In this document: positions 42,530 to 51,625 of the stretch, piece by piece
Numbering within the stretch: the first letter of the stretch is position 1
Layout: every line of letters starts with the position of its first letter
Origin: Enterococcus_E cecorum_C
GTDB taxonomy: Bacteria > Bacillota > Bacilli > Lactobacillales > Enterococcaceae
Length of the DNA stretch: 64,000 nucleotides
Assembly: GCF_052119425.1 (NCBI RefSeq)
Contig: NZ_JBQKFH010000004.1
Coordinates: forward strand, 24,271 to 88,270
Direction of reading: 5' to 3'
Translations under genes and position numbers: made by a program
Notes under the pieces: model-generated
What the model was told of the DNA's origin: nothing
The model's database searches: none
The model's input: only the letters and a program-made list of their open reading frames with translations

Positions 42530-45028
42530 TTATTTACCACTACCGACAAGTTCAAGTGGTTGGGTTTTGCTATTCTTGACAGTCAAAGTGATATTGCCTT
42601 TAGAAGCACCGATTGTCACTGCATCGCCTAATTGAACTTGGCCAGAAATCAACGCTTCACTTAGCTTATCTTCAATTTCACGTTGCAATGCCCGACGAAT
42701 TGGCCGTGCACCGTATTCTGGATCAAAGCCGGCTTTACCGATGACATCAATGGCACTTGGCGTAATCTTCAATTGAATGCCTTGTTCTGCCATACGTGCG
42801 ACGATTTGACGGCTCATGATTTTCACAATTTCATGAATTTCGCTCGCATCTAATGAATTAAAGACCACAGTTTCATCGATACGGTTCAAGAACTCTGGAC
42901 GATAGGCTTTCTTCAATTCTTCTAAAATACGTTTTTCCATCGCTCTTTGGTCTTTGCTTTGGTCCACCGCATTGAAACCGACACTCTTTTCTTCGCGTAA
43001 TTGCGTTGCGCCTAAGTTAGATGTCATAATCAAAATCGTATTTCTAAAATCAACTTTACGTCCTTTGGCATCGGTTAAGTAACCATCATCCAAGACTTGT
43101 AATAAGATGTTAAAGATATCTGGATGGGCTTTTTCTACTTCATCTAACAAGATAACAGAATATGGTTTGGTCCGTACTTTTTCTGTTAACTGGCCGCCTT
43201 CTTCATAACCTACATAACCTGGAGGCGAACCAATCAAGCGAGAAGTCGAGTATTTCTCCATGAATTCAGACATATCTACCCGAATTAGCGCATCTTCACT
43301 ACCGAACATCGCTTGGGCTAAGGCTTTGGCTAATTCCGTCTTCCCTACCCCAGTTGGCCCTAAGAACATGAAAGAACCAATTGGACGGTTTGGATCTTTT
43401 AAGCCACTTCTGGCACGGCGAATAGCTCTAGACACCGCTACGACTGCTTTATCTTGACCGACGACTCGTTGATGCAAGATTTTTTCTAGATCCATCAAAC
43501 GTTGGCTTTCTTTCTTAGCGATTTGTTGCACAGGCACACCGGTCCATTGTGACACCACTTCAGCCACATCTTCGGCACTTACCACTTGCAACTCTTGATT
43601 TTCGATTTGTTTTTGTTGAGATTGTGCTAATTTTTCAGCAATTTTCCGCTCTTCTAAACGCAATTGAGCTGCTTGCTCGAAGGCTTGATTATAAATGGCT
43701 TCTTCTTTTTCTGCATTGACCCGAACCAATTCATTTTGTAAATCAGCGACCTTCGAAGGCTTATCGCTAGCATCTAGGCGCACTTTAGCAGCTGATTCAT
43801 CAATCAAATCAATGGCTTTATCTGGCAATTGACGAGAATGAATATAGCGCACCGACATCGTAACAGCTGCTTCAATCGCTTCATCGGAAATTCTCAAGCC
43901 ATGGTGTTCTTCATAGCGTGGACGTAACCCTTGTAAGATTTGGACCGCTTCTTCTTGACTAGGTTCATCGACTTGGACTTTGGCTAAGCGACGTTCTAAA
44001 GCACTGTCTTTTTCAACATATTTTTGATATTCATTCAGGGTGGTCGCGCCGATTAATTGGATTTCGCCACGGGCAAGGGCTGGTTTTAAAATATTGGATG
44101 CATCCACAGAACCTTCTGCACTCCCCGCACCAATCAAGGTATGAATTTCATCAATAAAGAGAATAATATGACCATCATTGTAGATTTCGTCAATGATTTT
44201 CTTCAAACGCTCTTCAAATTCGCCTCTAAATTTCGTACCAGCGACCAAAGAACCCATATCTAGCATCATCACGCGTTTATGCAACATATCTTCTGGCACT
44301 TGACCATGAATAATGCGTTGCGCCAAACCTTCCACAATTGCCGTTTTTCCGACACCAGGTTCCCCAACAAGTACAGGATTGTTTTTGGTACGACGGCTTA
44401 AAATTTGCACTAAGCGACGGACTTCTTTATTCCGGCCAACCACTGGATCTAAGCGTTGTTCGATGGCTTGACGGGTTAAGTCACGCGCTAAGGCATCCAA
44501 CGTTGGGGTACCCTCCATGGTTTCTTGTTTTGCTTGGGTTGGTTGCTTGCGACGATTAGGTGTCTGTGTTTGATTGCGTGTAGGTTCTTGACCCATTTTC
44601 TTCTTCAATAATTGACGCATTCTTGACAAACTAAGCCCTAAATTGAGCATAATGCGTGAAGCTAAAATTTCTTCATCGCGTAATAAACCTAAAAGTAAAT
44701 GCTCCGTCCCGATTTTTTCAACACCAGAACGTTTGGCTTCATCATTGGCATAAGCGATAATTTGTTTCACTCGCGGCGAATAAGGTAAGAAGTAGTTATC
44801 AGGATAATGCTTCACCATGCCAAAACCGGTGTAATGTTCGATTTCTTCACGGATATCATTTTCTTGAATATTCATTTCACGCAAAGTTTTTCCCGCGATA
44901 CCTTCTTGTTCCACCACTAAAGCTAACAATAGATGCTCTGAACCAATTGTTTGATGCTTGAAGTATTTGGCTTCTTCTTGTGCTAACATCAAGACTTCTT
45001 TTGCTTTAGGTGTAAATAAATCCTCCAT
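42530..45028 (-). CDS. clpC: ATP-dependent Clp protease ATP-binding subunit ClpC
   Basis: 832-residue Hsp100 unfoldase. Two N-terminal Clp_N repeats cover about 1-145; AAA+ domain 1 has Walker A GEPGVGKT near 221-228 and Walker B ILFIDEIHT; a UVR-containing coiled middle domain lies near 420-460. AAA+ domain 2 has Walker A GPTGVGKT near 557-564, VILLDEVEKAHPD and the VGF ClpP-docking loop near 681. It feeds damaged or regulatory proteins to ClpP. Second gene of the ctsR operon, 35 bp after ctsR. No mcsA/mcsB are present, as is usual in enterococci. Confidence 0.96.
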   Translation of the reverse strand: MEDLFTPKAKEVLMLAQEEAKYFKHQTIGSEHLLLALVVEQEGIAGKTLREMNIQENDIREEIEHYTGFGMVKHYPDNYFLPYSPRVKQIIAYANDEAKRSGVEKIGTEHLLLGLLRDEEILASRIMLNLGLSLSRMRQLLKKKMGQEPTRNQTQTPNRRKQPTQAKQETMEGTPTLDALARDLTRQAIEQRLDPVVGRNKEVRRLVQILSRRTKNNPVLVGEPGVGKTAIVEGLAQRIIHGQVPEDMLHKRVMMLDMGSLVAGTKFRGEFEERLKKIIDEIYNDGHIILFIDEIHTLIGAGSAEGSVDASNILKPALARGEIQLIGATTLNEYQKYVEKDSALERRLAKVQVDEPSQEEAVQILQGLRPRYEEHHGLRISDEAIEAAVTMSVRYIHSRQLPDKAIDLIDESAAKVRLDASDKPSKVADLQNELVRVNAEKEEAIYNQAFEQAAQLRLEERKIAEKLAQSQQKQIENQELQVVSAEDVAEVVSQWTGVPVQQIAKKESQRLMDLEKILHQRVVGQDKAVVAVSRAIRRARSGLKDPNRPIGSFMFLGPTGVGKTELAKALAQAMFGSEDALIRVDMSEFMEKYSTSRLIGSPPGYVGYEEGGQLTEKVRTKPYSVILLDEVEKAHPDIFNILLQVLDDGYLTDAKGRKVDFRNTILIMTSNLGATQLREEKSVGFNAVDQSKDQRAMEKRILEELKKAYRPEFLNRIDETVVFNSLDASEIHEIVKIMSRQIVARMAEQGIQLKITPSAIDVIGKAGFDPEYGARPIRRALQREIEDKLSEALISGQVQLGDAVTIGASKGNITLTVKNSKTQPLELVGSGK

Positions 45029-45063
45029 TTTTCATGCCCCCTTCATATCTCTAGCTATCTAGC

Positions 45064-45522
45064 TTAATTTTCGTAACTTAAACGTTGTAATAACGCATGC
45101 ATTAACTGTGCGCGAATTCGTTGATCATCAGGATGATTAATCCCTTGTTTTGAAAATAATGATAATAAAAGATTACCTTCACGCTGCGTTAATAAATCTT
45201 CCTCGTATAATTTTTGAATCATCGCCTTGGCATCATTTTCTGATAAATAATCTTCAAATAATTGATCCAAACTAGCTAAAAAGGCTTGGTGATTGCTGAT
45301 TTGTACCTTTTCAATGCGGATATAGCCTCCACCACCACGTTTGCTGATGACGTTATATCCTTGCTGAATGGTAAATCGCGTATTAATCACATAATTAATC
45401 TGTGAAGGTACGCAATCAAACAAGTGAGCCATTTCCGCACGACGAATCTCAATAGCGGCCTGTTCTTCTAAAAACTTCTTTAAATAGGCTTCGATTAAAT
45501 CCGAGGTATTCTGATTGCTCAT
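45064..45522 (-). CDS. ctsR: Class III heat-shock repressor CtsR
   Basis: 152 residues from the ATG at 45522 (AAGGAAGG 8 bp upstream; the GTG three codons earlier is less likely). N-terminal DNA-binding part with FDCVPSQINYVINTRF and the glycine-rich wing SKRGGGGYIRIEK typical of CtsR. Represses clp genes by binding tandem GGTCAAA heptads, one of which overlaps its own start region (45536-45552). Co-transcribed with clpC. Confidence 0.95.
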   Translation of the reverse strand: MSNQNTSDLIEAYLKKFLEEQAAIEIRRAEMAHLFDCVPSQINYVINTRFTIQQGYNVISKRGGGGYIRIEKVQISNHQAFLASLDQLFEDYLSENDAKAMIQKLYEEDLLTQREGNLLLSLFSKQGINHPDDQRIRAQLMHALLQRLSYEN

Positions 45523-45535
45523 CTCATCCACCTTC

Positions 45536-45584
45536 CTTGACTAATATTGACCTTAATTATACAGAAAATTTACATAATTAGCAA
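45536..45584 (-). promoter_or_regulatory. ctsR-clpC promoter with CtsR operator
   Basis: Minus strand TTGCTA (45579-45584), 17 bp, TATAAT (45556-45561), followed by GGTCAATATTAGTCAAG (45536-45552), a good match to the CtsR heptad repeat (GGTCAAA-N3-GGTCAAA). Confidence 0.85.
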
Positions 45585-45605
45585 AAAACTCGCCTTTGCT
45601 CCTAT

Positions 45606-46169
45606 CTAACGCTTGATAGCCCCATATAAAAATAAATCAATGACCTGCTCAAGTGGAACTTGCTTTTTCGCATGCCCAGTGGGACGAACCATCGTATAAC
45701 TCGCCAACAATGTAAAGAGCTGCGTGACCAAGACTTCTTCATTTAACCCCTGACGTAAAGGCTCTTTTCCACTCGTTAATACCTTGATAAATGGCGCTTG
45801 ATAACTCTCTTGCCAAACCATTAATAAGCGCACCATCGATTCTCTAGGCAACTCATTATGAATATCCTTTAACATCTGCGCAAAATCAAAGTGGTATTCC
45901 TTTTGTAAGAAACTGGCCATCTCCACCAATTTTTCCTTTAGTGGTAAATCTTTGGCAGCTAAAAAATTCAACTCAGCGGCTAATTGTTGGGAAATATGCT
46001 CCACAACAGCGACATACAATTCTTCTTTATTCGGAAAATGATAATATAAATTAGGCTGCGTAATCCCAACTTTTTGGGCAATCTGGCGAGTTGAAGTTGC
46101 CTTAAATCCCTGTGATAAAAACAATTCCGCAGACGAAGCTAAAATTGTCTCGCGTAAATCCTCCCTCAT
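45606..46169 (-). CDS. fhtR: TetR-family regulator, FhtR/HrtR-like heme sensor
   Basis: 187 residues. TetR HTH at about 9-55 (STRQIAQKVGITQPNLYYHF), then an all-helical ligand domain. It lies just downstream of the hrtB-hrtA-like exporter genes, whose promoter carries two TTATCARYTGATAA-type palindromes like those bound by FhtR of E. faecalis, which derepresses hrtBA when heme binds. Separate transcription is likely because a terminator lies between. RBS AAGG. The assignment rests on context and operator; heme binding is inference. Confidence 0.72.
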   Translation of the reverse strand: MREDLRETILASSAELFLSQGFKATSTRQIAQKVGITQPNLYYHFPNKEELYVAVVEHISQQLAAELNFLAAKDLPLKEKLVEMASFLQKEYHFDFAQMLKDIHNELPRESMVRLLMVWQESYQAPFIKVLTSGKEPLRQGLNEEVLVTQLFTLLASYTMVRPTGHAKKQVPLEQVIDLFLYGAIKR

Positions 46170-46252
46170 TTCTAACCTTCTTTCTATCTCTTTACTCCTA
46201 TTTTATCATTTTTTCAGGGAAATATTCACTTAATTTGATTAAATGCAAAGAA

Positions 46253-46285
46253 AAAAGACTAGCCATTGTAACTAGTCTTTTTCGC
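46253..46285. terminator. hrtBA terminator
   Basis: AAAAGACTAG / CTAGTCTTTT stem, 9-nt loop, T/A runs on both sides. Confidence 0.9.
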
Positions 46286-46312
46286 TAATTGATTAACATG
46301 GATAGGCAAAGA

Positions 46313-46984
46313 TTAGGCTTGTTTTTCTGTTAGTACGCCATCTTTCATTTCAAAAATACGGTCGCAATACTTAGTCATACGAATATCATGCGTAACCATA
46401 ATCGTTGCTTTATTTTTCAGCTTGGTTTCTTTCGCTAATAGTTCCACCACCTCAAAGGCACGGGTAGAATCTAGACTCGCTGTCGGTTCATCCGCTAAGA
46501 TGATGGTTGGATCATTATACAGCGCTCTGGCAATGGCTACTCGTTGACGTTCTCCTCCCGATAAATTTTCGGGATATTTTTTAGCCAGATGTTGAATCGA
46601 CAATTGCTCAAATAATTCTTGTACCAATTGTGGTCGTGGTTGATGTGTAATTTTATCTACCAAACGCATTTGGTCTTCAATCGTCAAAAACGGAATCAAG
46701 TTAGAGCTTTGTAGAATGAATCCAATTTCTTTAAAACGTAATTGCGCTCGCTTTTTCTCTGCTACTTGACTAAATGGCTGATTATTCACCAAAATTTCAC
46801 CTTCGCTCGGCGTTAGTAAGCCTCCTGCTAAAGTTAAAAACGTGCTTTTTCCTGAACCAGATGGACCGACAATTGCAACAAATTCGCCCTTGTTAATCAC
46901 CAAATTCGTTGGTTTGAGTGCTTGGATGATTTGTGAACCGTCTTGATATTCTTTACGGACATTTCTAAATTCTATTGCTTGCAT
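46313..46984 (-). CDS. hrtA: ABC transporter ATP-binding protein, HrtA-like (heme efflux)
   Basis: 223-residue ATPase. Walker A GPSGSGKST near 39-47, signature LSGGERQRVAIARAL near 142-156, Walker B IILADEPTASLD near 160-171, and the H-loop in VTHDIRM near 197. It lies 10 bp after the HrtB-like permease. In Lactococcus, Staphylococcus and Enterococcus, HrtBA expels toxic heme from the membrane. Family membership is certain; the heme role is inferred from partner and operator. Confidence 0.8.
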   Translation of the reverse strand: MQAIEFRNVRKEYQDGSQIIQALKPTNLVINKGEFVAIVGPSGSGKSTFLTLAGGLLTPSEGEILVNNQPFSQVAEKKRAQLRFKEIGFILQSSNLIPFLTIEDQMRLVDKITHQPRPQLVQELFEQLSIQHLAKKYPENLSGGERQRVAIARALYNDPTIILADEPTASLDSTRAFEVVELLAKETKLKNKATIMVTHDIRMTKYCDRIFEMKDGVLTEKQA

Positions 46985-46994
46985 ATAATCCCTC

Positions 46995-48062
46995 CTAACT
47001 AATCGCCTTTAATGGATCGATTTTGACCACTGTGCTGACAGAAAAGACCGCACTTAAAATGGCAATCACCCACATGCCGACACTAACTACGAGATATAAG
47101 CCCCAGAAAATGGCAAAAGGTACCGCAGCAGGCAAGACAAGCGAACTCAAATAGGTCAGCGCTAAGCCTAAGACAATCCCGACAAAAGCTAAAATCGCCG
47201 TCTGTACAAATACGCTACGAGCAATGAAGAAATTCGAAATACCTTGGGCTTTCATCACACCGAAAATGGCCTGTTTTTGCATCGTTAAAATATAGATGAA
47301 AATGCCAATCACAATCGCCGCGATAACAATTAAAAAGCCAATCATAAAAGCAAAGGTCATATTTTGCGCACTATAACCTGGCAAATCATTGATAAATGCA
47401 CTGATTTTCACTTTTTCAAGATTATCGGCGACTTGTTTGGTCTGACCACGAACGACAATCGCATTAATTTTCATCGCCTCTTCAGGTAAAGCCTGATTAA
47501 AACGAATTTCTTGAAAATCAGCCAGACTCATATAAATGACAGGTGCTACATTATACATCGCCTCATCGGTAAAACCAACAATCTTTAAAGTTTGCTTACT
47601 ACCAGCCACTTTTAACTGATCTCCCACTTGCAGTCCATCTTCTTTTGCTAGACTATCATTAACTACTACTTCACCAGTATTTTTGAACATGCGCCCTTTC
47701 ACCAGATTAGGCGCCAAAAATTCATCTGCTTCAATACCGAAAAAACTTACATTGATTTGTTGGTCCTTCTTTCCTTTTTGATACACAATGCCAGGAAACT
47801 GTGCCAATGCCGCTTTATCCTCTGCTTTCACTGATTCATAATCATCCATCGTTAACATCGACATATTTAGCTTTCCATTGGCCTCATCGGATAATAAAAT
47901 ACGATCTGCCTGCCATTTATCGACTGCTGTACGATTTTCTTGCGCCAATCCATAGGCTAGACCGGTTAAGAAAAAGACCAAATAAGCAATTAAAAAAACT
48001 ACGCCAATCACGAGAGCATAGCGTAACTTTGAATGTTTCATTTCATTGATTGCTAAAAACAT
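46995..48062 (-). CDS. hrtB: ABC transporter permease, HrtB-like (heme efflux)
   Basis: 355 residues. Four membrane helices (about 14-35, 236-258, 285-305 and 318-342) around a large extracytoplasmic domain give the MacB/FtsX-type fold. The N-terminus MFLAINEMKHSKLRYALVIG and the AYGLAQENRTAVDKW stretch resemble HrtB/DevC proteins. Works with HrtA. RBS GAGGTG. Its promoter holds a 36-bp perfect palindrome, the probable FhtR operator. Confidence 0.82.
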   Translation of the reverse strand: MFLAINEMKHSKLRYALVIGVVFLIAYLVFFLTGLAYGLAQENRTAVDKWQADRILLSDEANGKLNMSMLTMDDYESVKAEDKAALAQFPGIVYQKGKKDQQINVSFFGIEADEFLAPNLVKGRMFKNTGEVVVNDSLAKEDGLQVGDQLKVAGSKQTLKIVGFTDEAMYNVAPVIYMSLADFQEIRFNQALPEEAMKINAIVVRGQTKQVADNLEKVKISAFINDLPGYSAQNMTFAFMIGFLIVIAAIVIGIFIYILTMQKQAIFGVMKAQGISNFFIARSVFVQTAILAFVGIVLGLALTYLSSLVLPAAVPFAIFWGLYLVVSVGMWVIAILSAVFSVSTVVKIDPLKAIS

Positions 48063-48082
48063 GCTTACACCTCATTTTTCAA

Positions 48083-48118
48083 TTTTTATCAACTGATAAA
48101 TTTATCAGTTGATAAAAA
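48083..48118 (-). promoter_or_regulatory. Double palindromic operator of hrtBA
   Basis: Perfect 36-bp palindrome centred at 48100/48101. It contains two 14-bp sites, TTATCAACTGATAA (48086-48099) and TTATCAGTTGATAA (48102-48115), like the paired FhtR boxes of E. faecalis. It lies between the -10 box and the hrtB start. Confidence 0.85.
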
Positions 48119-48119
48119 C

Positions 48120-48148
48120 ATAATAGTCGAAACACTCAAATGTTGCAA
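48120..48148 (-). promoter_or_regulatory. hrtBA promoter
   Basis: Minus strand TTGCAA (48143-48148), 17 bp, TATTAT (48120-48125), immediately upstream of the operator. CATAATAG / CTATTATG form a further inverted repeat around it. Confidence 0.75.
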
Positions 48149-48224
48149 CTATTATGTATCAAAAGGGCTTTATTATTTTTAGCGAGGCTACAGCTAACTT
48201 GCTGATAAACTAAAAAAATCAAAT

Positions 48225-48262
48225 AAAACCGTCTGTATCACAACAACTACAGGCGGTTTTTG
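48225..48262 (-). terminator. Terminator of the small lipoprotein gene
   Basis: AAAACCGTCTGTA / TACAGGCGGTTTT stem, one mismatch. Confidence 0.88.
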
Positions 48263-48264
48263 GG

Positions 48265-48531
48265 TTATTTAATTGGATCAACGGATAGCACCGCATTAGT
48301 TGAATTTACAAGTACAGTCGTGCCATCCTCAAATTTGATTTGTAATTGCTCTCCTTCATAATCGTCCCACGTAGCTACCTTGCCTTTTTTTATCGTGCCG
48401 TCTGGTAATTTGACCATCGCGTAGTTAAATGTATAAGTCGTATCAAAAAATTGTTTATTCCCACAGGCACCTAGTAATACCAAGCCGATACCTAACACAC
48501 TGACCATGACTAACTTTTTCATTTTTTTCAT
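48265..48531 (-). CDS. Small lipoprotein of a conserved Firmicutes family
   Basis: 88 residues. Lipoprotein signal with lipobox LLGAC (Cys near 23). The mature part FDTTYTFNYAMVKLPDGT, then G-K-V-x-x-W-D-D-Y-E, followed by a Val/Asn/Ser-rich end, matches a widespread small lipoprotein family of Firmicutes and their phages with unknown role. The RBS spacing favours the second Met (48522). Monocistronic, placed just after the PASTA-kinase operon where rsgA-rpe are found in many relatives. Confidence 0.75.
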   Translation of the reverse strand: MKKMKKLVMVSVLGIGLVLLGACGNKQFFDTTYTFNYAMVKLPDGTIKKGKVATWDDYEGEQLQIKFEDGTTVLVNSTNAVLSVDPIK

Positions 48532-48599
48532 TCCTTTTCGTCTTTTTCCTCATTATACCAAGAAGATTGAGACAACACGATACGGCTTAAGATGTAAAA

Positions 48600-48635
48600 A
48601 ATCCTAGCTAAACGTTTGGTGTCTAGCTAGGATAT
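48600..48635 (-). terminator. Terminator of the ireK operon
   Basis: ATCCTAGCTA / TAGCTAGGAT perfect 10-bp stem with A-run upstream and U-run on the minus strand. Confidence 0.88.
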
Positions 48636-48639
48636 ATTT

Positions 48640-50856
48640 TTATGGAACTTGGATGGTGGTCGCTTTAGAGACAACCATTGAGACTTCTTTGCCATTATCT
48701 CTTTGGGCGTAAATCGTTGCGGAACCACCTTGAGCGACTGAAACATCAACACTCACTCGTTTGTAATTACTTGAAGCATCCACAATAAAGGATTGGACTT
48801 GTTTTCTCACATCACCGGTACTAGCATCTTTTAGCCAAATGGTAATGGTTTGGCCGTTATTATCGTTTTCGCCACCGGTAAAGTTCGCAACGACATCCAC
48901 AGTGAAATTACTCAAGTTGCTACCTTTAGAAAGTGTCACAGTCACACTGCTATTTTTCTTCACTTTTTCACCTGCACTAGGATTAGAGCGAATGACTTGG
49001 CCAGCTGGGACTTGATTGTCATAGTCTTCTTCAAAGTTCACCGTTAATCCCGCTTCTTTGGCGGCACTTTGAACTTCTGACTTACTCATTCCCGTAAAAT
49101 CAGGAACGCTGACTTCATTTGGTCCTGAGCTAACCACAAAGTTAATCATCGTCTTGCCTGGTGTCACACTAGAACCCCCAGAAGGCGTTTGACTTAAAAT
49201 CGTACCAGCTTCTTTATCACTTTCTTGTTGGGTTTGTTTGACTTGTGATTCATTGATACCATTATTCGCCAAATCAAGTAAGGCTTCATTAATCGATGTA
49301 CCTACATAATCGCTAATCTTGATTGGTTTGGCCCCTTTGCTGACTACAAATTTAACCGAAGTCTTATCTGGAGTCACTTCACTATTTGCTTCAGGCGTTT
49401 GTGAGATAATCTTTCCTTTTTCAACCGTATCACTATATTCTTCTTTTTTCTTAATCTTGCTTTCTTTAAAATCAAGTTTTACCAGTGCTTCAACCGCCTC
49501 TTTATAATCCATATTAGTGTAATTCTTCATCTTAATTTTCCGACCACCAATACTGATATAAAGCACAACTTCTCGACCCTTTTGCACAATCGCTTTGGCT
49601 TCAGGATTCGTCTTGACTACTTTACCCTCTGGTATTTTATCACTGGTAATTTCTTCGGTTTGCCCAGCGGCTTTTAATCCAGCTTCTTGTAACTTGCTTC
49701 TTGCAGCTGATTCGGATAGATTGCTGACATCTGGCACGCTAATCTCGTTTTTACCACCACCTAAGACGCTAAAGGCAATCACAACAATACCTATGATTAA
49801 AGCAGCCGCAATCCCTAGGAATAATAATTTCTTCTTACTCTTAGGCTTTTGCTCCTTAGCTTTTTTCTTCGATGGTATTGGTTTTTCCTCAGCCTCTTTT
49901 TCTGGTGTAGTTACGTCTTCTTCCACTGGTACCGCACTTGGAACTTGTTCCGTTAGATTTGGTAGGACCTTGGTTTCTTCAACATGGCTAGCGGGGTGCC
50001 AAATCGGTTCATTCAAACGACTTGGATCCAATACTGTAGCCAAATCAGCGCTCATTTCCTCTGCACTTTGATAACGGTCGATTGGATCTTTGGCTGTAGC
50101 TTTTAAGACAACATTTTCTAAAGATTGTGGGACATTACGATCATACAAACGTACAGAAGGAATCTCTTCTTGGAAATGTTTCAACGCAATGGTCACCGCT
50201 GACTCACCGTCAAATGGTACTTTTCCTGTCAGCATTTCATACAAAATAATTCCAATCGCATAAATATCGGATTGATTCGTCGCCATACTTCCTCTCGCTT
50301 GTTCAGGAGAAAGGTAATGCACCGAACCTAACATACTATTGGTTTGGGTAATGGAAGTTTCGGATAATGCCACCGCAATCCCAAAGTCCGTAATCTTCAC
50401 CGTACCAGATTCATCAATCAAGATATTTTGGGGTTTTAAATCGCGGTGAATAATCCGATGCTGATGGGCCAAGGATACCGCAGACAAAATCTGTTGCATA
50501 ATATCCACAATACGGCCATAAGGAATTGGATACTGCGTCTGGATATAGCGCTTCAAATCCATGCCCTTCACGTATTCCATCACTAAAAATTGCGTTTCGC
50601 CTTCTTGACCCGCATCATAGACCGTCACAATATTTGGATGGACTAACTCTGTGGAAGCAAGCATCTCTCTTTGGAAACGACGGATAGCTGATTGATCATT
50701 TAAAAAGTCATAACGCAACACTTTAATCGCTACTTCGCGGTCCAAAATCAAATCGCGGGCTAAAAAGACATTGGCCATACCCCCGCTACCGATATTGCCT
50801 AAAATCAAGTAGCGACCATTAAACTTTTTCCCGATTTCAGTCGGCATCCCTTTCAC
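48640..50856 (-). CDS. ireK: PASTA-domain Ser/Thr protein kinase (IreK/PrkC-like)
   Basis: 738 residues. Cytosolic kinase domain about 10-275: glycine loop GSGGMANVFLA, catalytic HRDLKPQNIL near 138-147 and DFGIA near 156-160. A basic linker and one membrane helix (about 344-368) lead to four extracellular PASTA repeats (about 373-640), each starting with V/I-x-x-x-x and ending K-G-x-x-V, then a Ser/Thr-rich C-terminal beta tail. Such kinases sense peptidoglycan fragments or lipid II and drive cell-wall stress adaptation; in enterococci IreK sets intrinsic cephalosporin resistance. Overlaps the phosphatase gene by 20 bp. Confidence 0.93.
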   Translation of the reverse strand: MKGMPTEIGKKFNGRYLILGNIGSGGMANVFLARDLILDREVAIKVLRYDFLNDQSAIRRFQREMLASTELVHPNIVTVYDAGQEGETQFLVMEYVKGMDLKRYIQTQYPIPYGRIVDIMQQILSAVSLAHQHRIIHRDLKPQNILIDESGTVKITDFGIAVALSETSITQTNSMLGSVHYLSPEQARGSMATNQSDIYAIGIILYEMLTGKVPFDGESAVTIALKHFQEEIPSVRLYDRNVPQSLENVVLKATAKDPIDRYQSAEEMSADLATVLDPSRLNEPIWHPASHVEETKVLPNLTEQVPSAVPVEEDVTTPEKEAEEKPIPSKKKAKEQKPKSKKKLLFLGIAAALIIGIVVIAFSVLGGGKNEISVPDVSNLSESAARSKLQEAGLKAAGQTEEITSDKIPEGKVVKTNPEAKAIVQKGREVVLYISIGGRKIKMKNYTNMDYKEAVEALVKLDFKESKIKKKEEYSDTVEKGKIISQTPEANSEVTPDKTSVKFVVSKGAKPIKISDYVGTSINEALLDLANNGINESQVKQTQQESDKEAGTILSQTPSGGSSVTPGKTMINFVVSSGPNEVSVPDFTGMSKSEVQSAAKEAGLTVNFEEDYDNQVPAGQVIRSNPSAGEKVKKNSSVTVTLSKGSNLSNFTVDVVANFTGGENDNNGQTITIWLKDASTGDVRKQVQSFIVDASSNYKRVSVDVSVAQGGSATIYAQRDNGKEVSMVVSKATTIQVP

Positions 50857-51583
50857 CTCCTAAAGAAATAACTACGGCTGTAATATTGTCTAAACCACCC
50901 GCATCATTGGCTTTTTGAACTAATGATTGCAAGGCTTCTTCTAAGTTTTCAGCAAAAAGTATGGTATTGGCGATTTCGGCATCACTGACCATATTCGTCA
51001 AGCCATCTGAACAAAGCACGAGATAATCCCTAGACTGTAGATAAAAACTGGCAACATCCACTTCGACCACACCGGGCATACCGACTGAGCGCAATAAGAC
51101 ATTTTTACGCGGATGATTGGCTGCTTGTTCTTGGGTAATTTCTCCTGATTTGACCAATTCATTGACTAGCGAGTGGTCCTCAGTTAATTGCTGTAATTTG
51201 CCTGAACGTAAAAGATAAATACGACTATCTCCCACATGGGCAATCGTGAATTGATCTTCAAAAATGGCTACAGCAACAATCGTGGTACCCATTCCAGCTA
51301 ATTCGACAGCGCCAGCACCCATTTCAAAAATCGCTTGGTTTTCGATTTGAATTTGTTGAATCAGCCATTGCGCGCATTTTTCTGGATCAATGATTTCACT
51401 TGCTTGCCAGGAAGCCCCGAGCTCTTCTACGGCTTTTTTGCTAGCAACATCGCCTGCTTGATGTCCTCCCATGCCATCAGCTAGAATCGCTAAAGGATAA
51501 TTAGCTTGATTGTAATAGACATCTGCATAATCCTGATTGGTATTACGCTTTTTACCGACGTCACTTAAAAAACGAATTTCCAT
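50837..51583 (-). CDS. ireP: PP2C-family Ser/Thr phosphatase (IreP/Stp-like)
   Basis: 248 residues from the ATG at 51583 (GAGGTGAG RBS). PP2C motifs: KKRNTNQDY near 12-20, ADGMGGHQAGDVAS near 36-49, IAHVGDSRIYLLR near 114-126, LCSDGLTNMV near 194-203 and GGLDNITAVV. Metal-binding Asp residues are intact. Reverses IreK phosphorylation. Its end overlaps the kinase start, giving tight co-translation. Confidence 0.94.
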   Translation of the reverse strand: MEIRFLSDVGKKRNTNQDYADVYYNQANYPLAILADGMGGHQAGDVASKKAVEELGASWQASEIIDPEKCAQWLIQQIQIENQAIFEMGAGAVELAGMGTTIVAVAIFEDQFTIAHVGDSRIYLLRSGKLQQLTEDHSLVNELVKSGEITQEQAANHPRKNVLLRSVGMPGVVEVDVASFYLQSRDYLVLCSDGLTNMVSDAEIANTILFAENLEEALQSLVQKANDAGGLDNITAVVISLGGERDAD

Positions 51584-51625
51584 CGCTCTCACCTCTTTAA
51601 AATCGTCACTTGTCACGCGATTTTC

